A DNA stretch of 64,000 nt from Tragulus kanchil (Eukaryota; Chordata; Mammalia; Artiodactyla; Tragulidae): the NCBI GenBank assembly GCA_022376925.1, contig JAIOJX010000003.1, positions 33,676,874 through 33,740,873 on the forward strand. The letters run 5' to 3'. Under the pieces are notes generated by a model. That model was not told where the DNA came from. It ran no database searches and saw nothing but the letters and a program-made list of their open reading frames with translations. Positions within the stretch are counted from its first letter, which is position 1. Each line of letters starts with the position of its first letter. The position numbers were made by a program, and so were the translations under genes. Of this stretch, positions 24,403-36,426 are shown in pieces.

Positions 24403-24725
24403 CATGCATGTCTATTTTCCCAAAATCAATTTTGAAGGCAATTATAATCATATTATGATTTTAAAGTTTTGCCTTTATTCAATTATCATTCAATCACTGA
24501 TTCTTCCAGTTGACAGGCTCTGAATTTGAAATCACAAACCAGAGTGTGTTCTAGAACTATCTGGAGAGATGAGACGATACAAGTGTTTGGATAAAAATTT
24601 TTCGTTGAAAATTTTTCTTCTACATAAATAACAACACAGTCTATTTCATCTTATGATTTTAGGAAATATCAAAGCTGAACTCAATGCAAATTAGTCATAC
24701 TGAAATGCATTAAGAATAAACTTAC

Positions 24726-24792
24726 CAAGTACAAGAAATATCCACCAAAGCCAGTACTGTCCATTGAAATATCCAGTAAAATAATCAGAAAA
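24726..24792 (-). CDS. NDFIP2: NDFIP2 exon 6, duplicate copy
   Basis: Exact second copy of the 67 bp exon with the same acceptor and donor, encoding the loop and first part of the third membrane span (SDYFTGYFNGQYWLWW). It lies in the left unit of the duplication 24169-25334 / 25335-26500. Doubling adds 67 bp and would put exon 7 out of frame, which argues against a real duplication. Confidence 0.85.
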
Positions 24793-25889
24793 CTATGGAA
24801 TGAACATAAATAATGTTAACTGTCTTTATGTACTGAAATTTGAAAATCATAGGTTAGTCTCAGTTTCAGAATGATTTAACTCGATCTTCAGCACTTAAAC
24901 AGCAAAGAAAAACAAAAAAGAAAAAAGATACTTAGTGATGAACACATATATTTAAGGAAAAAAACCACTTTTGTAAGTTTTGCTCTGTTCAGCAAACTTG
25001 TACAAAATATTTTAGAAATAAAAATCAGTTTCAAAATGCTTATAAGGAAGAAAGTGCTCTATATCTGAACCCAGCATTTTTCTCATTAAAGAATTCACGT
25101 CAGTTCTTTTTTATAATCTCTGAAAGCCACCACGACCATCCCAAACATGCTACAGCAACCCGCTGCTTTAGATATTAACCCCCAAAGCCACATTAGTTTA
25201 ATCTTATCAGATGGGGATGTTCTGCTGACCTCTAAAAAGAAGAGCTTTTGACCTTCTGTACACCCCCTACTGTTAATCACTGCCAAGAATACTAGGCACA
25301 ATTTAAAAGGCCCCCAGCTCATTATTTTCAAACTAGAAAATAAACACTGGAAATCCATAAAATTCATCAATATTAATAAAAGACATGGCTTGTAAGAAGG
25401 AAACTCAACAGAAGCACTGTGATCATTAAGCATGAAGCCTTTCCTGATGCCTGACTGACTAATGATTAATGCAGGGTACACTTCAAAAGTGTAAAGAATG
25501 TTTCCATGATCCAAAAATAAAAGGGGCAAAATATTCAACTGTCCTCTCAACATTTCAAAAGAAAATCATGCATGTCTATTTTCCCAAAATCAATTTTGAA
25601 GGCAATTATAATCATATTATGATTTTAAAGTTTTGCCTTTATTCAATTATCATTCAATCACTGATTCTTCCAGTTGACAGGCTCTGAATTTGAAATCACA
25701 AACCAGAGTGTGTTCTAGAACTATCTGGAGAGATGAGACGATACAAGTGTTTGGATAAAAATTTTTCGTTGAAAATTTTTCTTCTACATAAATAACAACA
25801 CAGTCTATTTCATCTTATGATTTTAGGAAATATCAAAGCTGAACTCAATGCAAATTAGTCATACTGAAATGCATTAAGAATAAACTTAC

Positions 25890-25956
25890 CAAGTACAAGA
25901 AATATCCACCAAAGCCAGTACTGTCCATTGAAATATCCAGTAAAATAATCAGAAAA
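25890..25956 (-). CDS. NDFIP2: NDFIP2 exon 6 (5'-side copy)
   Basis: 67 bp minus-strand exon, phase 0 in and phase 1 out, with acceptor TTCCATAG and donor CTTG|GTAAG. It encodes FSDYFTGYFNGQYWLWWIFLVL plus the first base of a Gly codon: the loop after span 2 and the aromatic start of span 3. It is identical to the copy at 24726-24792, 1164 bp away. Only one copy can be used without a frameshift. Confidence 0.9.
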
Positions 25957-28089
25957 CTATGGAATGAACATAAATAATGTTAACTGTCTTTATGTACTGA
26001 AATTTGAAAATCATAGGTTAGTCTCAGTTTCAGAATGATTTAACTCGATCTTCAGCACTTAAACAGCAAAGAAAAACAAAAAAGAAAAAAGATACTTAGT
26101 GATGAACACATATATTTAAGGAAAACACCACTTTTGTAAGTTTTGCTCTGTTCAGCAAACTTGTACAAAATATTTTAGAAATAAAAATCAGTTTCAAAAT
26201 GCTTATAAGGAAGAAAGTGCTCTATATCTGAACCCAGCATTTTTCTCATTAAAGAATTCACGTCAGTTCTTTTTTATAATCTCTGAAAGCCACCACGACC
26301 ATCCCAAACATGCTACAGCAACCCGCTGCTTTAGATATTAACCCCCAAAGCCACATTAGTTTAATCTTATCAGATGGGGATGTTCTGCTGACCTCTAAAA
26401 AGAAGAGCTTTTGACCTTCTGTACACCCCCTACTGTTAATCACTGCCAAGAATACTAGGCACATAAAGGCCCCCAGCTCATTATTTTCAAACTAGATGCT
26501 CCAGCATTCATTTCCCAACAGTGAGCTGAGAACAGCTAAATGAACCTTGAAGAGGCATTTCAACAGTTCCTCTCCGTGGCCATGGTAGACAGCTTCTGTG
26601 ATCTGTGAATGGAGAGTGTGGACAGACAGACGGAGGGCAGGGTTTCATGACACTGGGCAAAGGCATCTTCTTTCTGGATTCAACTATGGACGTGATGATT
26701 CACTATTTTTTAAGTTTTCTTTTTAAATCAGTCTAATTTTCCTGTTTATCTCCTCTGTTTCCACTGGTCTCCAAACTGAACTTTACTAAAACTGAGTTTG
26801 TTTTTAAATGCATATTTGTCCTCAGATGTATCTATCTCCAACTTCATAAGTATTTTTTCCAACTTTTCACTGGTAATTTTCATAACAGATTAAAAATTTT
26901 AAAAAGATGCTTACAAATTGTAAGTAATGTTACTGTGTGAGGAAGCGTATCCACTAAAGGTTATCGAAACGTTTCTTAAAGCTTTTAAATTATTTTCCCA
27001 GGAAGTATTTATAATACTTGGTTTATAACATGGTTAAGAATGAAAACCACCATCTAAGTTCTCAGCTTAGAGTTTGAGAAATTTCAAAGATTAGAGATTT
27101 CAAATTACCATTATAGGCACAAGCTGACACATCCCTATACCTTTGAAATACATATAATAAAATACATATAATAAAGGAAGAACTGGAAAACTGTGAAAAT
27201 ATAGCTTTAAAGTAGAACAGCTACACTACTTTTTAATCAAATGATTAATAATTAGAAATAAAAGGTTTTCATAGAGGTTTTAGAGACTTTTAAGAAAATA
27301 GGAATAAGGAACCAAAGGAATATATATTTAACTTTCTAATTCTTAAATATACTTTAAAATATATTGAATATATACTGTTACCTAACAAGAGGTAACCAGA
27401 AAAAAAAATGTCATTCTTCATTAGAAGTACCTGCTTGCAGCTATTCTTTACTTGCTCCCAAGTGAAGAAATATAATTAGTTCATCTTGAAGCCCAAGAGA
27501 AAAACTCACAATGTAAAAAGAATAAACTAATACACTTTGGGGCTCATTACTAAGCTATCAAAAGTGTTTCAAAATAATAAAAAACACAGGGTTCAGCTAG
27601 TCAAGCTGTGTTCTGGATTTTTTTAGTAACTCATATTCGCTAGTCAACCACAGACTACAGAAATCAAAGTTTGGAAAATAAACTAACCAACAATAAGAAT
27701 TTATCTGATTCAAATTTTTGAAAAATTTATCTTTTATCTGATTTTATTTTGTTCATACTACAGCAGTATCTTATTGTTTACATCCTGTCTGCTTTCAAAG
27801 GCACTGGTCAGTCTTTACTAAAATATATACGCAATTTTAAATGAATAATAAAAACATTAAAAGCCTTTGTCAGAAATATTAGCATCTTGGGCTAAACATA
27901 TTTACATTTAATATGAGGCTCACAGAAACTCATGAACAAAACCAAAAGGCAGCAGTGTGATTTATAAATTACTTATTATCTAATAAACAGAAACACCAGG
28001 CTTTTAGGAGAAAAATCTTTCTCAGCACTGAACTCCAAGGGCAATTTATTGCTTAGAGTATTATAACACAAGTCGAAGTACAGCGTAAC

Positions 28090-28310
28090 AGAGGCAGTAT
28101 GTAACCAGGAGAACTGAAGTCAAGCTAGATTCTAATCCATACACAAACTGTGGGACACCGAGCAAGTTATGAGACTTTTTATTCTTGTTTTCATCATCAG
28201 TAAAATGGCTGGCTTATCTCCAGCATCCCTGATAACATAAGGATTATTCAGTGTTTATAATGAATTACACCTGGAACACAGTAAGTACTTATTGAGTGGC
28301 AACTGTTCTT
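28090..28310 (-). mobile_element. MIR SINE, minus orientation
   Basis: GACACCGAGCAAGTTATGAGAC..TCATCATCAGTAAAATGG..GGAACACAGTAAGTACTTATTGAG follows the reverse complement of the mammalian MIR core. Confidence 0.75.
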
Positions 28311-28794
28311 ATTTTAAAACAGAAGATTTTTTTAAAAATCCTTTTCTTACATCAATTCTCAATAAACACTGCAGGTATAACACTAACCTTAACTGAGTTA
28401 AGGTATTCTAAAGGGAGCCTAACTAGTCCTGGTGATTAAATTTCATGCTATTATATACCTTATAAAACTTTGGATTTAAGGTCCCTCGCTATCATACCAC
28501 ACTGACTGGAGCTGATGAGGAGACAATCTAACTTGTTCTCAACCTGGGATTCTATGAGAATTAGGCCCCGATATCTTAGAGGCAAACATTGCATATAATG
28601 CACTAATCTCTTTTTTATGATTCTAGAATGACACTAGAAATTCAATGACCTTGGGAAAATTGAGAAAATCAAACCATTTTCTATGTTCAGTGACTCAGAC
28701 AAGAAATCCCACTTAAAGAAGAGTTACTAATTCTATTACTAACATAACCAAGGTTGGACATATCTACTTCTAATCTTTCGAGTTTATTCTACTA

Positions 28795-28880
28795 GTAACT
28801 TCTCCAAGGGCAGGGACCATTTCTTTATCTCTGCATACCCCATAACACCTAACAGATTCATGCTCATAGTGGGAACACAC
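28795..28880. mobile_element. L2 3'-end-like fragment
   Basis: TCTCCAAGGGCAGGGACCATTTCTTTATC..CCCATAACACCTAACAGATT..CATAGTGGG resembles the conserved L2 3' end. Diverged, non-coding. Copy at about 29845-29930. Confidence 0.55.
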
Positions 28881-29844
28881 TTTACATTTTTTTAAATGAA
28901 ATAAAAACAAGGACCTGCCAGGGGGCAGTTCTTACATTGGTCAGGTTTTAATCACCTTAAAGGAAGCCAGTCTACAGGTCCCACCAAGAATCTGGAACTG
29001 GTTAATAACCAAAGCCTGTAACCTGGTCTAAGGATCTGACAAGATTAATGAAACCCTGGGAAGTAAGTTTAAAAACAATGAAGAAACACACAAAATTCAT
29101 TTTTAGTATGTTCGTAATGGGTGATTTTTTAAGCTGTTTGATAATGTAGATGTGCAACTGAAGTGTCTGAATTAGTATGTGGTTCTACTGAAAATTTCAG
29201 GACTTGACCCACTCGATTAGATAGCAGTGTTCAAATACGTATCATTTGTAGACAGTATATATACATTGTATTAATTGTATACAGAGTTTAAATGTGTGGG
29301 TTACTTTTAAGAAGAGTCATTAATTAACAAAGCCACTTTCCCAGCCTTACCTAAAGAAACCAGGAGAAAAGCTTTGTAGAAACGAGCCACAGGGGCTTCA
29401 AGAGGCCAAGGAAGCGAGCTGGGGAAGGTTACGCAAACAGTACCACTGCCCGTGCAGTGGTTACAGAAGTGTACTGGGGGCTAGAAAAGTCGCTGAGATG
29501 GGAGAGAAAAAAGAACTTACAGCCAGCTCCCTACGCACCACTCTGTAAATGATACGAAGTACACAGAGAGTGATTTCCAGAAACAATTGAAAAATCTCTT
29601 TTTAGGGATTCTAGAATGCCCCGATATCTTAGAGGCAAACATTGCATATAATGCACTAATCTCTTTATGATTCTAGAATGACACTAGAAATTCAATGACC
29701 TTGGGAAAATTGAGAAAATCAAACCATTTTCTATGTTCAGTGACTCAGACAAGAAATCCCACTTAAAGAAGAGTTACTAATTCTATTACTAACATAACCA
29801 AGGTTGGACATATCTACTTCTAATCTTTCGAGTTTATTCTACTA

Positions 29845-29930
29845 GTAACTTCTCCAAGGGCAGGGACCATTTCTTTATCTCTGCATACCCCATAACACCT
29901 AACAGATTCATGCTCATAGTGGGAACACAC
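29845..29930. mobile_element. L2 3'-end-like fragment, duplicate copy
   Basis: Repeat of 28795-28880 from serial duplication 12. Confidence 0.55.
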
Positions 29931-30849
29931 TTTACATTTTTTTAAATGAAATAAAAACAAGGACCTGCCAGGGGGCAGTTCTTACATTGGTCAGGTTTTA
30001 ATCACCTTAAAGGAAGCCAGTCTACAGGTCCCACCAAGAATCTGGAACTGGTTAATAACCAAAGCCTGTAACCTGGTCTAAGGATCTGACAAGATTAATG
30101 AAACCCTGGGAAGTAAGTTTAAAAACAATGAAGAAACACACAAAATTCATTTTTAGTATGTTCGTAATGGGTGATTTTTTAAGCTGTTTGATAATGTAGA
30201 TGTGCAACTGAAGTGTCTGAATTAGTATGTGGTTCTACTGAAAATTTCAGGACTTGACCCACTCGATTAGATAGCAGTGTTCAAATACGTATCATTTGTA
30301 GACAGTATATATACATTGTATTAATTGTATACAGAGTTTAAATGTGTGGGTTACTTTTAAGAAGAGTCATTAATTAACAAAGCCACTTTCCCAGCCTTAC
30401 CTAAAGAAACCAGGAGAAAAGCTTTGTAGAAACGAGCCACAGGGGCTTCAAGAGGCCAAGGAAGCGAGCTGGGGAAGGTTACGCAAACAGTACCACTGCC
30501 CGTGCAGTGGTTACAGAAGTGTACTGGGGGCTAGAAAAGTCGCTGAGATGGGAGAGAAAAAAGAACTTACAGCCAGCTCCCTACGCACCACTCTGTAAAT
30601 GATACGAAGTACACAGAGAGTGATTTCCAGAAACAATTGAAAAATGAAAAGAAAGGTTTAAAAGGAACAGAAAGGAAAAAAAAAGATGAGTTCTAACAAC
30701 TACCTCAATGGCATGTACTTTACATTTTTAGTTTTTAATGTTACAAAAAACACCCAGACAGTCAGAAGATATTTAAGTCCATAATAACTTCACTAACCAA
30801 TGGGAATGTTTATGTTTTAACGTTTTTCAGGCAGGCCTACGCTGTAGTC

Positions 30850-30990
30850 ACAATAATGGCAGTAGCCACAATCTACTGAGCACACATGGAGCAGAAACTG
30901 GGCAAAAGACTCAAAATACATCTTGTTCATAGCTCACAAAAACACTGAAAGGCACCTATGATCTATGCATGAAGAAACTTATGCTCTGAA
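30850..30990 (+). mobile_element. MIR SINE
   Basis: CAGTAGCCACAATCTACTGAGCAC..TTGTTCATAGCTCACAAAAACACTG..GAAGAAACTTATGCTCTGAA fits the plus-strand MIR layout, diverged. Confidence 0.65.
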
Positions 30991-31157
30991 CAATTTAAAA
31001 ACTTACAAGTCAAAACAATGAAATAAAAATTGATGAGACTCACAACTCAAATTTATTTGATTTCAAAATTTTTTACACATATTAACTTTTCCTATGATAC
31101 AGTCAGAACATGGTCACATCACAGAGATCACTGTAATGATTAAGGACAGAAGTTAAG

Positions 31158-31295
31158 GGGACTTCCTCGGTGGTCTGGTGGTTAACCATCTGCCTTGCAA
31201 TTCGGGGGACACAGATTTGATCTCTGGTCCCAGAACTAAGATCCCACACGCAACTAAGCCCTCATAACCAATGCAGTCAAATAAAAAAAAAAATG
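31158..31295 (+). mobile_element. CHR-type SINE
   Basis: GGGGACTTCCTCGGTGGTCTGGTGGTTAA..CAGAACTAAGATCCCACACGCAACTAAG and an A-rich tail. It lies in intron 5, about 155 bp past the exon 5 donor, antisense to NDFIP2. Confidence 0.85.
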
Positions 31296-31447
31296 AAAAC
31301 AACAACAACAAAAGGATAGAAGAGTAAGTCTTGAAATAATTGAAATCATATATACAAAATACACAAAATGAACACCTATGAACCACACAGGACATTTCAT
31401 GTGCTTTAATTCTGGGATGAGAGTGGAGAAGCTATCGAGGCACTCAC

Positions 31448-31572
31448 CCTGACAATAAGGATCCACTTGATCAAGGAGAGGCCGAATCCACAGATAGCAC
31501 CGTACCTTCCAGCGATGGTGTTGGTGATGCAGAAGGATAAACAAAATCCAAGCCAGTTGAAAATAAATGCCA
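31448..31572 (-). CDS. NDFIP2: NDFIP2 exon 5
   Basis: 125 bp minus-strand exon. The acceptor is a long pyrimidine tract ending CCTTTCAG and the donor is AGG|GTGAGTG. It completes a split Met codon and adds 40 residues: the rest of the first membrane span (AFIFNWLGFCLSFCIT), a short loop NTIAGRYGA and the second span (ICGFGLSLIKWILIV), ending in Arg. Single copy. A Bov-tA SINE begins about 55 bp upstream of the acceptor and a CHR SINE lies about 155 bp downstream of the donor, both antisense to the gene. Confidence 0.95.
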
Positions 31573-31625
31573 CTGAAAGGAAGAGAAATAATTCTTTTAA
31601 AAGACCACATTCTAGGAACAACCTA

Positions 31626-31785
31626 ACAGGAGACTGGAGTTCAGTCCCTGTGTCAGGAAGGTCCCTTGGAGAAGGGAATGGCCACCCACTCCAGCATTCC
31701 TGCCTGAAGAATCCCACGGACAGAGGAGCCTGGTGGGCTACAGTCCATAGAGCTGCGAAGAGTCAGAGACAAGTGAGTGACTACA
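31626..31785 (+). mobile_element. Bov-tA SINE, 5'-truncated
   Basis: GGAGACTGGAGTTCAGTCCCTGTGTCAGG..CCACCCACTCCAGCATTCCTG..GAGGAGCCTGGTGGGCTACAGTCC to GTGAGTGACTAC. It starts about 55 bp from the exon 5 acceptor, antisense to the gene. Confidence 0.85.
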
Positions 31786-32509
31786 TGGGTGATATGTCAA
31801 CGTTCAATGGCAATAGCAGTTCTCTTTCTGTTAACTCTACTAATTAAATCTTCCTTAGAGACTATAGCTTATCCTTTTCAAATATATTAGTTATTTACTA
31901 TCCATTATCAAATGGGTAAGTCTGGTTTCTTGTCAATTTGGCCAACAGGAATCAATACCTTAGAGCTTATAACTCAAAACATGAAACTATATTTGTAAAC
32001 CAGTTAAAAGTTAGGTCACACTGTGGCTGCCATGTGATCCTACCCAAGAAGTCTAGTCTAAGCCACCAGGCAACCAAACTGGAGTTTTAAAAAAGCAACA
32101 TCAAAGATGAGCTGAATAAATTATAAACGACTGTTCTAGGAGCAGATACTGTGCACGGCCTCTGCCTCTGCCTACCTCACAAAACCTGTGAGTCCCCTTC
32201 CCAGGAATCCACCCACCTCTAGAGTCTGTATTCCAGGGATAGCTAGACCCCATGTTTAGCCTTTAAAAGGTGCGTCCTGAGTAGTTTGGGAGAATCACAG
32301 GAGGCCCAAATCCCCTGCCAGTGACGTTTTTTTTAAATAGGACTTCAGAAAAGCATTCTTAAAACCACAGCAAGCAGAGAGAGGATGGAAGTTAGACTAA
32401 GAGAGTGGCTCTAAACCCATCTCTGATGAAGCTGGGTGATGGATATGCAGATATTTTCATTTTTTTTAAGTGAAGTTGATTTACAACGTTGTGTTTGTTC
32501 GTGTTAAAT

Positions 32510-32620
32510 GTTTGGTCACGTCCTGAAGCATGTAGGATCTTAGTTTCCGACCAGGGATCAAGCCCTGCACCCCCTGCCCTAAATGGCTGAGTCTCACCCA
32601 CCAGACTACCAGGGAAGTCC
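32510..32620 (-). mobile_element. CHR-type SINE, minus orientation
   Basis: GCATGTAGGATCTTAGTTTCCGACCAGGGATCAAGCCC..CAGACTACCAGGGAAGTCC is the reverse complement of a CHR head. A short L1 3'-end-like string precedes it (32470-32500). Confidence 0.8.
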
Positions 32621-33799
32621 TACACAGATGTGGACCATACTCTTATCTAGTCTGAGAACTTCTACAATAAAAGTTTTTTTAAAAAATAAGAAAAGGCCCT
32701 TCTTCTTCCACTGGATGCCATGTTTAATCATAATGCCTGAAACTGCTGCCAGGATCCTGCTATCAGCCTGAAGACTAAGCCCTTATCAAGTCCACGGGGA
32801 GGGGAGAGGGTGTGAGGGGCAGCAAAGGAACACAAAGCCCGGCTGAGCCCCAGCTATGGCATGGCCTCCGACTGCGGTCTGCTCACCCAGACACTTCCGG
32901 TGTGGTGGGCCACTCCCTTACTGAAAACAGCTGAGTGAGGGCTTCGTATCACTTGTAGTAAAAACCAATCCAACACAGGTCCCTGGGTATAATCAGAGTA
33001 CCCAATTCACGTCCAAGATAGCAACGTTATCAAAATAATAAGAGTAATAATAACAAAACTAGAGATCAATCTCAACACTAAGTCTGGTTTGGTGCTCATC
33101 CTCTTGACCTAAATAGCTCCAACCAAACATCAGTGAGAATAAATACCTACAGAAATCACGGTTTTTCAGAATTCTAAAGACAAAAAAGAAACATTGTAGA
33201 ATAAATTCTAATGAAATGTTGTATGTCTTTCAAAGCAATGCCCCTACTCCTGTAATTTCTTCCTTCCTAAAACTTTCTAGATGCAGCTTTTTCAATCATT
33301 TATAGGAAGCTGTAAGAGCTGGTGCTATAGTGAGGAAAATGAATTCTGAAAGAAGAGACTCGTGTAGGAGTTATAGCTCATTTGGTGGATCTATGCCTTT
33401 GGGTCGCTGCTGACTTGTGTGGAGCCACACGTCTCTGATCTGGAAGCGCCTACTCCGACAGACAACAGGAGGATTAAGGCAGAGTGGGAAGGGCTTAGCA
33501 CAGCACAGAACCGAGCCCACGGCGGCTGCTAAAGGAGTGGCCGTCATCACTGCTACCCGTACAAAACGACCTCTTCACATTACCGAGCAGGTCCCATCTT
33601 TCCATCCAAAAAAAAAATTGAGGAGACACTACTGTAAATGAAGCTTCTTTACTCTCTAATTTTAGCTACCACACACTGGAGAACAGAGAGAAATATTACT
33701 GTCGTTCTAGAATAATCTAATGCATATAGTCACTCTCTGGCTAGTATTTGTGTTAGCTGTGGGGAAAGCACATGACAAAACCAGTTGTATATCAATTTA

Positions 33800-34030
33800 A
33801 AGTGTAAAAAAACCTAGCTGCTGTCTGACTCCGGGAACTCAAACAGGGGCTCTGTACCAACCTAGAGGGGTCGGGGGCGGGGGGGAGGAGGGAGGAGGGA
33901 GGGTGGTCCAGTGGGAGGGGACACGGTCAACCTACAACTGATTCATGTGGATGTTTGGTAGAAACCAATGCGGCACTGTAAAACAATTATCCTTCAATTA
34001 AAAATAAAGTTTAAAAAATAAATAAAAGTT
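33800..34030 (+). mobile_element. Ruminant L1 3' end
   Basis: GGGAACTCAAACAGGGGCTCTGTACC..CTGATTCATGTGGATGTTTGGTAGAAACCAATGC..TGTAAAACAATTATCCTTCAATTAAAAATAAA is the typical ruminant L1 3' UTR, with a G-rich tract at 33868-33906 and an A-rich tail. Confidence 0.7.
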
Positions 34031-34526
34031 AGAAAGAAAAGGAAAAGGAAATAAATAAATAACTGATGTTAGCAAGCAGCAGCAGTAAGGAGTCTCAACT
34101 GGTTAGTCCATAGGTGTTAAGGCCAGGCTGGGGTATTTCTCTCCTCAGCCTTCAGGCCAGGCAGCTGAGGCCGGGGGGAAAGGCAGAGGCCACCAGGCCT
34201 GAGCCCCTCATCCCAGTGTGCTGTGAGCATGCTATCACCTTGTAAGAACGTCATGTTGTCAAAACTCAGGAAGCTCTGAGGGAGAAACACAAAACAGCGA
34301 AACAGTCCAAACGTGTCTATTTTACCTTGGCGTATGTGCAGGTTCCGCTCTGGGAAATCAGACTCGCCACTATCTATTAAGCACTTCACTGTGCCCCAAA
34401 GAGGAAAAAGACTCAAAAGAATGAAAAAGCACTTCATGGGGTGTCATGTTTTCTTTCTGGTCTCCATCAGCAGGTGTGAATTCCTATAAACTGGGCTCAC
34501 GTGATATAATTCGTTACAGACTGAAC

Positions 34527-34905
34527 CATACCCGCTCCAACTCCGCAGATTAACGTCCTAACTGCAGGGTGACTGTGTGCAGGGACAGGGCCCTCAGGGA
34601 GGGAGCTCTGAGTGCATGAGCTCAGGAGGGCAGAGCCTGCATACAGCAGGACTGGGCTCCTCACAGGGAGAGGCGGGGACGGCAGGGAGCTCTCCGTGCA
34701 CACACAGAGGCGAGGCCGTGTCCGGACACCCCAGCAAGACAGCCATCTGCAAGCCAGGAGGAGAACCCTCACCAAAAGCCAGATTTTTCTGGCCCTCTGA
34801 TCTCAAACTTCTAGCCTCCAGAATAGTGAGAAAATAAATTCTCAATTATTTTAGGGCACCCAGCTTGTGGCATTTTGTTATAGCAGCCTGAACAGACAAA
34901 TACAT
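34527..34905 (+). mobile_element. MLT1-type (ERVL-MaLR) LTR, 3' portion
   Basis: CATCTGCAAGCCAGGAGGAGAACCCTC..ACTTCTAGCCTCCAGAATAGTGAGAAAATAAATTCTCAATTATTTTAG..TTGTGGCATTTTGTTATAGCAGCCTGAACAGAC matches the end of old mammalian MaLR LTRs. Non-coding remnant. Family assignment is from memory of the pattern. Confidence 0.6.
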
Positions 34906-35299
34906 AACTTAATTATCTTTAACTGGTTTAAGCACTAGGCAAACAGAGAAGCTGTGACTACTAAAATAAGCATAGACAGGTTCACTGTCGCTCTTCGGTC
35001 TGTAAGACAGAAAGCAAAGCTGAACAGGTCTTTAAGGTATATAAAGGGCAGAGCATTCAGTTCTGGATCTTTACAGGGCAGGGTCCGCAGCCTCCGGGAT
35101 CTAATGCCTGATAACCTGAGGCGGAGAAATAAAGTGCACAATACATGTAAGATGCTTAAACCATCCCTAAACCATCCCACCTCCTCCCTGGTCTGTGGGA
35201 AAATCGCCTTCCATGAGACCGGTTTCTGGTTCCAAAAGTGCCGGAGACTGCTAAGACATGTCTAAGTTGCCAAGAGAGAATTTAATTAAACATACACTA

Positions 35300-35468
35300 G
35301 GGCTTCCCTTGTGGCTCAGTGGATAAGAACCTGTCTGCCAATGCAGGAGACACAGGCTCGATCCCTGAACCAGGAAGATCCCATATGCCGCACAGCAGCT
35401 AAACCCACACATCAACAAAGACCCAGCACAGCCAAAAATAAATAAATAAAAGTTTAAAAAAAAAACAA
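35300..35468 (+). mobile_element. CHR-type SINE with target-site duplication
   Basis: GGGCTTCCCTTGTGGCTCAG head to an AAAATAAATAAATAAAAG tail. AAACATACACTA flanks it at 35288-35299 and 35469-35480, a 12 bp target-site duplication. Confidence 0.9.
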
Positions 35469-35493
35469 AAACATACACTAAACCTTAAGACAT

Positions 35494-35654
35494 GGGCTTC
35501 CCTGGTGGCTCAGCTGGTAAAGAATCTACCTGCAGTGCGGGAGACCAGGGTTTGAGCCCTGGGTTGGAAAGATCTCCTGGAGAGAAAGGCTACCCACTCC
35601 AGTATTCTTGCCCGGAGAATTTCATGGCTCACCCATGGCTCACAGAGAGTTGGA
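35494..35654 (+). mobile_element. Bov-tA SINE, cut by a duplication junction
   Basis: GGGCTTCCCTGGTGGCTCAG to GAGAGTTGGACAT. It stops at the junction of duplication 13. The complete element is at 36620-36807. It lacks four bases (AGAA) in the GGAGA.. segment compared with that copy. Confidence 0.92.
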
Positions 35655-36031
35655 CATACCCGCTCCAACTCCGCAGATTAACGTCCTAACTGCAGGGTGA
35701 CTGTGTGCAGGGACAGGGCCCTCAGGGAGGGAGCTCTGAGTGCATGAGCTCAGGAGGCAGAGCCTGCATACAGCAGGACTGGGCTCCTCACAGGAGAGGC
35801 GGGGACGGCAGGGAGCTCTCCGTGCACACACAGAGGCGAGGCCGTGTCCGGACACCCCAGCAAGACAGCCATCTGCAAGCCAGGAGGAGAACCCTCACCA
35901 AAAGCCAGATTTTTCTGGCCCTCTGATCTCAAACTTCTAGCCTCCAGAATAGTGAGAAAATAAATTCTCAATTATTTTAGGGCACCCAGCTTGTGGCATT
36001 TTGTTATAGCAGCCTGAACAGACAAATACAT
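35655..36031 (+). mobile_element. MLT1-type LTR, duplicate copy
   Basis: Repeat of 34527-34905 from serial duplication 13, with two single-G deletions (GAGGCAG against GAGGGCAG, and CAGGAGAG against CAGGGAGAG). Confidence 0.6.
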
Positions 36032-36426
36032 AACTTAATTATCTTTAACTGGTTTAAGCACTAGGCAAACAGAGAAGCTGTGACTACTAAAATAAGCATA
36101 GACAGGTTCACTGTCGCTCTTCGGTCTGTAAGACAGAAAGCAAAGCTGAACAGGTCTTTAAGGTATATAAAGGGCAGAGCATTCAGTTCTGGATCTTTAC
36201 AGGGCAGGGTCCGCAGCCTCCGGGATCTAATGCCTGATAACCTGAGGCGGAGAAATAAAGTGCACAATACATGTAAGATGCTTAAACCATCCCTAAACCA
36301 TCCCACCTCCTCCCTGGTCTGTGGGAAAATCGCCTTCCATGAGACCGGTTTCTGGTTCCAAAAGTGCCGGAGACTGCTAAGACATGTCTAAGTTGCCAAG
36401 AGAGAATTTAATTAAACATACACTAG

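Larger units (their letters stand above)
20847..24725. other. NDFIP2 intron 6
   Basis: Between exon 7 and exon 6. It consists mainly of duplications 9, 10 and 11. No SINE was recognised here. Open frames in it are short, lack family resemblance and are doubled only because the DNA is doubled. Confidence 0.75.
24169..26500. repeat. Serial duplication 11 (offset ~1165), includes NDFIP2 exon 6
   Basis: AAAATAAACACTGGAAATCC occurs at 24171 and 25337, and also at 23040 from duplication 10, making a three-copy overlap. The copies end at TATTTTCAAACTAGA near 25336 and 26496. Confidence 0.93.
28564..30644. repeat. Serial duplication 12 (offset ~1050)
   Basis: CCCCGATATCTTAGAGGCAA occurs at 28566 and 29619. 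The copies run to AAACAATTGAAAAAT near 29595 and 30644, with about 20 bases of unmatched sequence before the junction. Confidence 0.92.
25957..31447. other. NDFIP2 intron 5
   Basis: Between exons 6 and 5. 26500-28560 is unduplicated AT-rich DNA with no recognised coding signal. A minus MIR, an L2-like fragment, duplication 12, a plus MIR and a CHR SINE follow. Confidence 0.75.

Noticed and set aside
25095..25553. 152-codon minus-strand open frame
   Set aside because: It crosses a duplication junction, joining two intron segments, and has no recognisable domain.
31254..31717. Long minus-strand open frames of 103 and 118 codons around exon 5
   Set aside because: They overlap exon 5 partly in the wrong frame and run into SINE sequence. 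Only 31448-31572 in the NDFIP2 frame is supported by splice sites.
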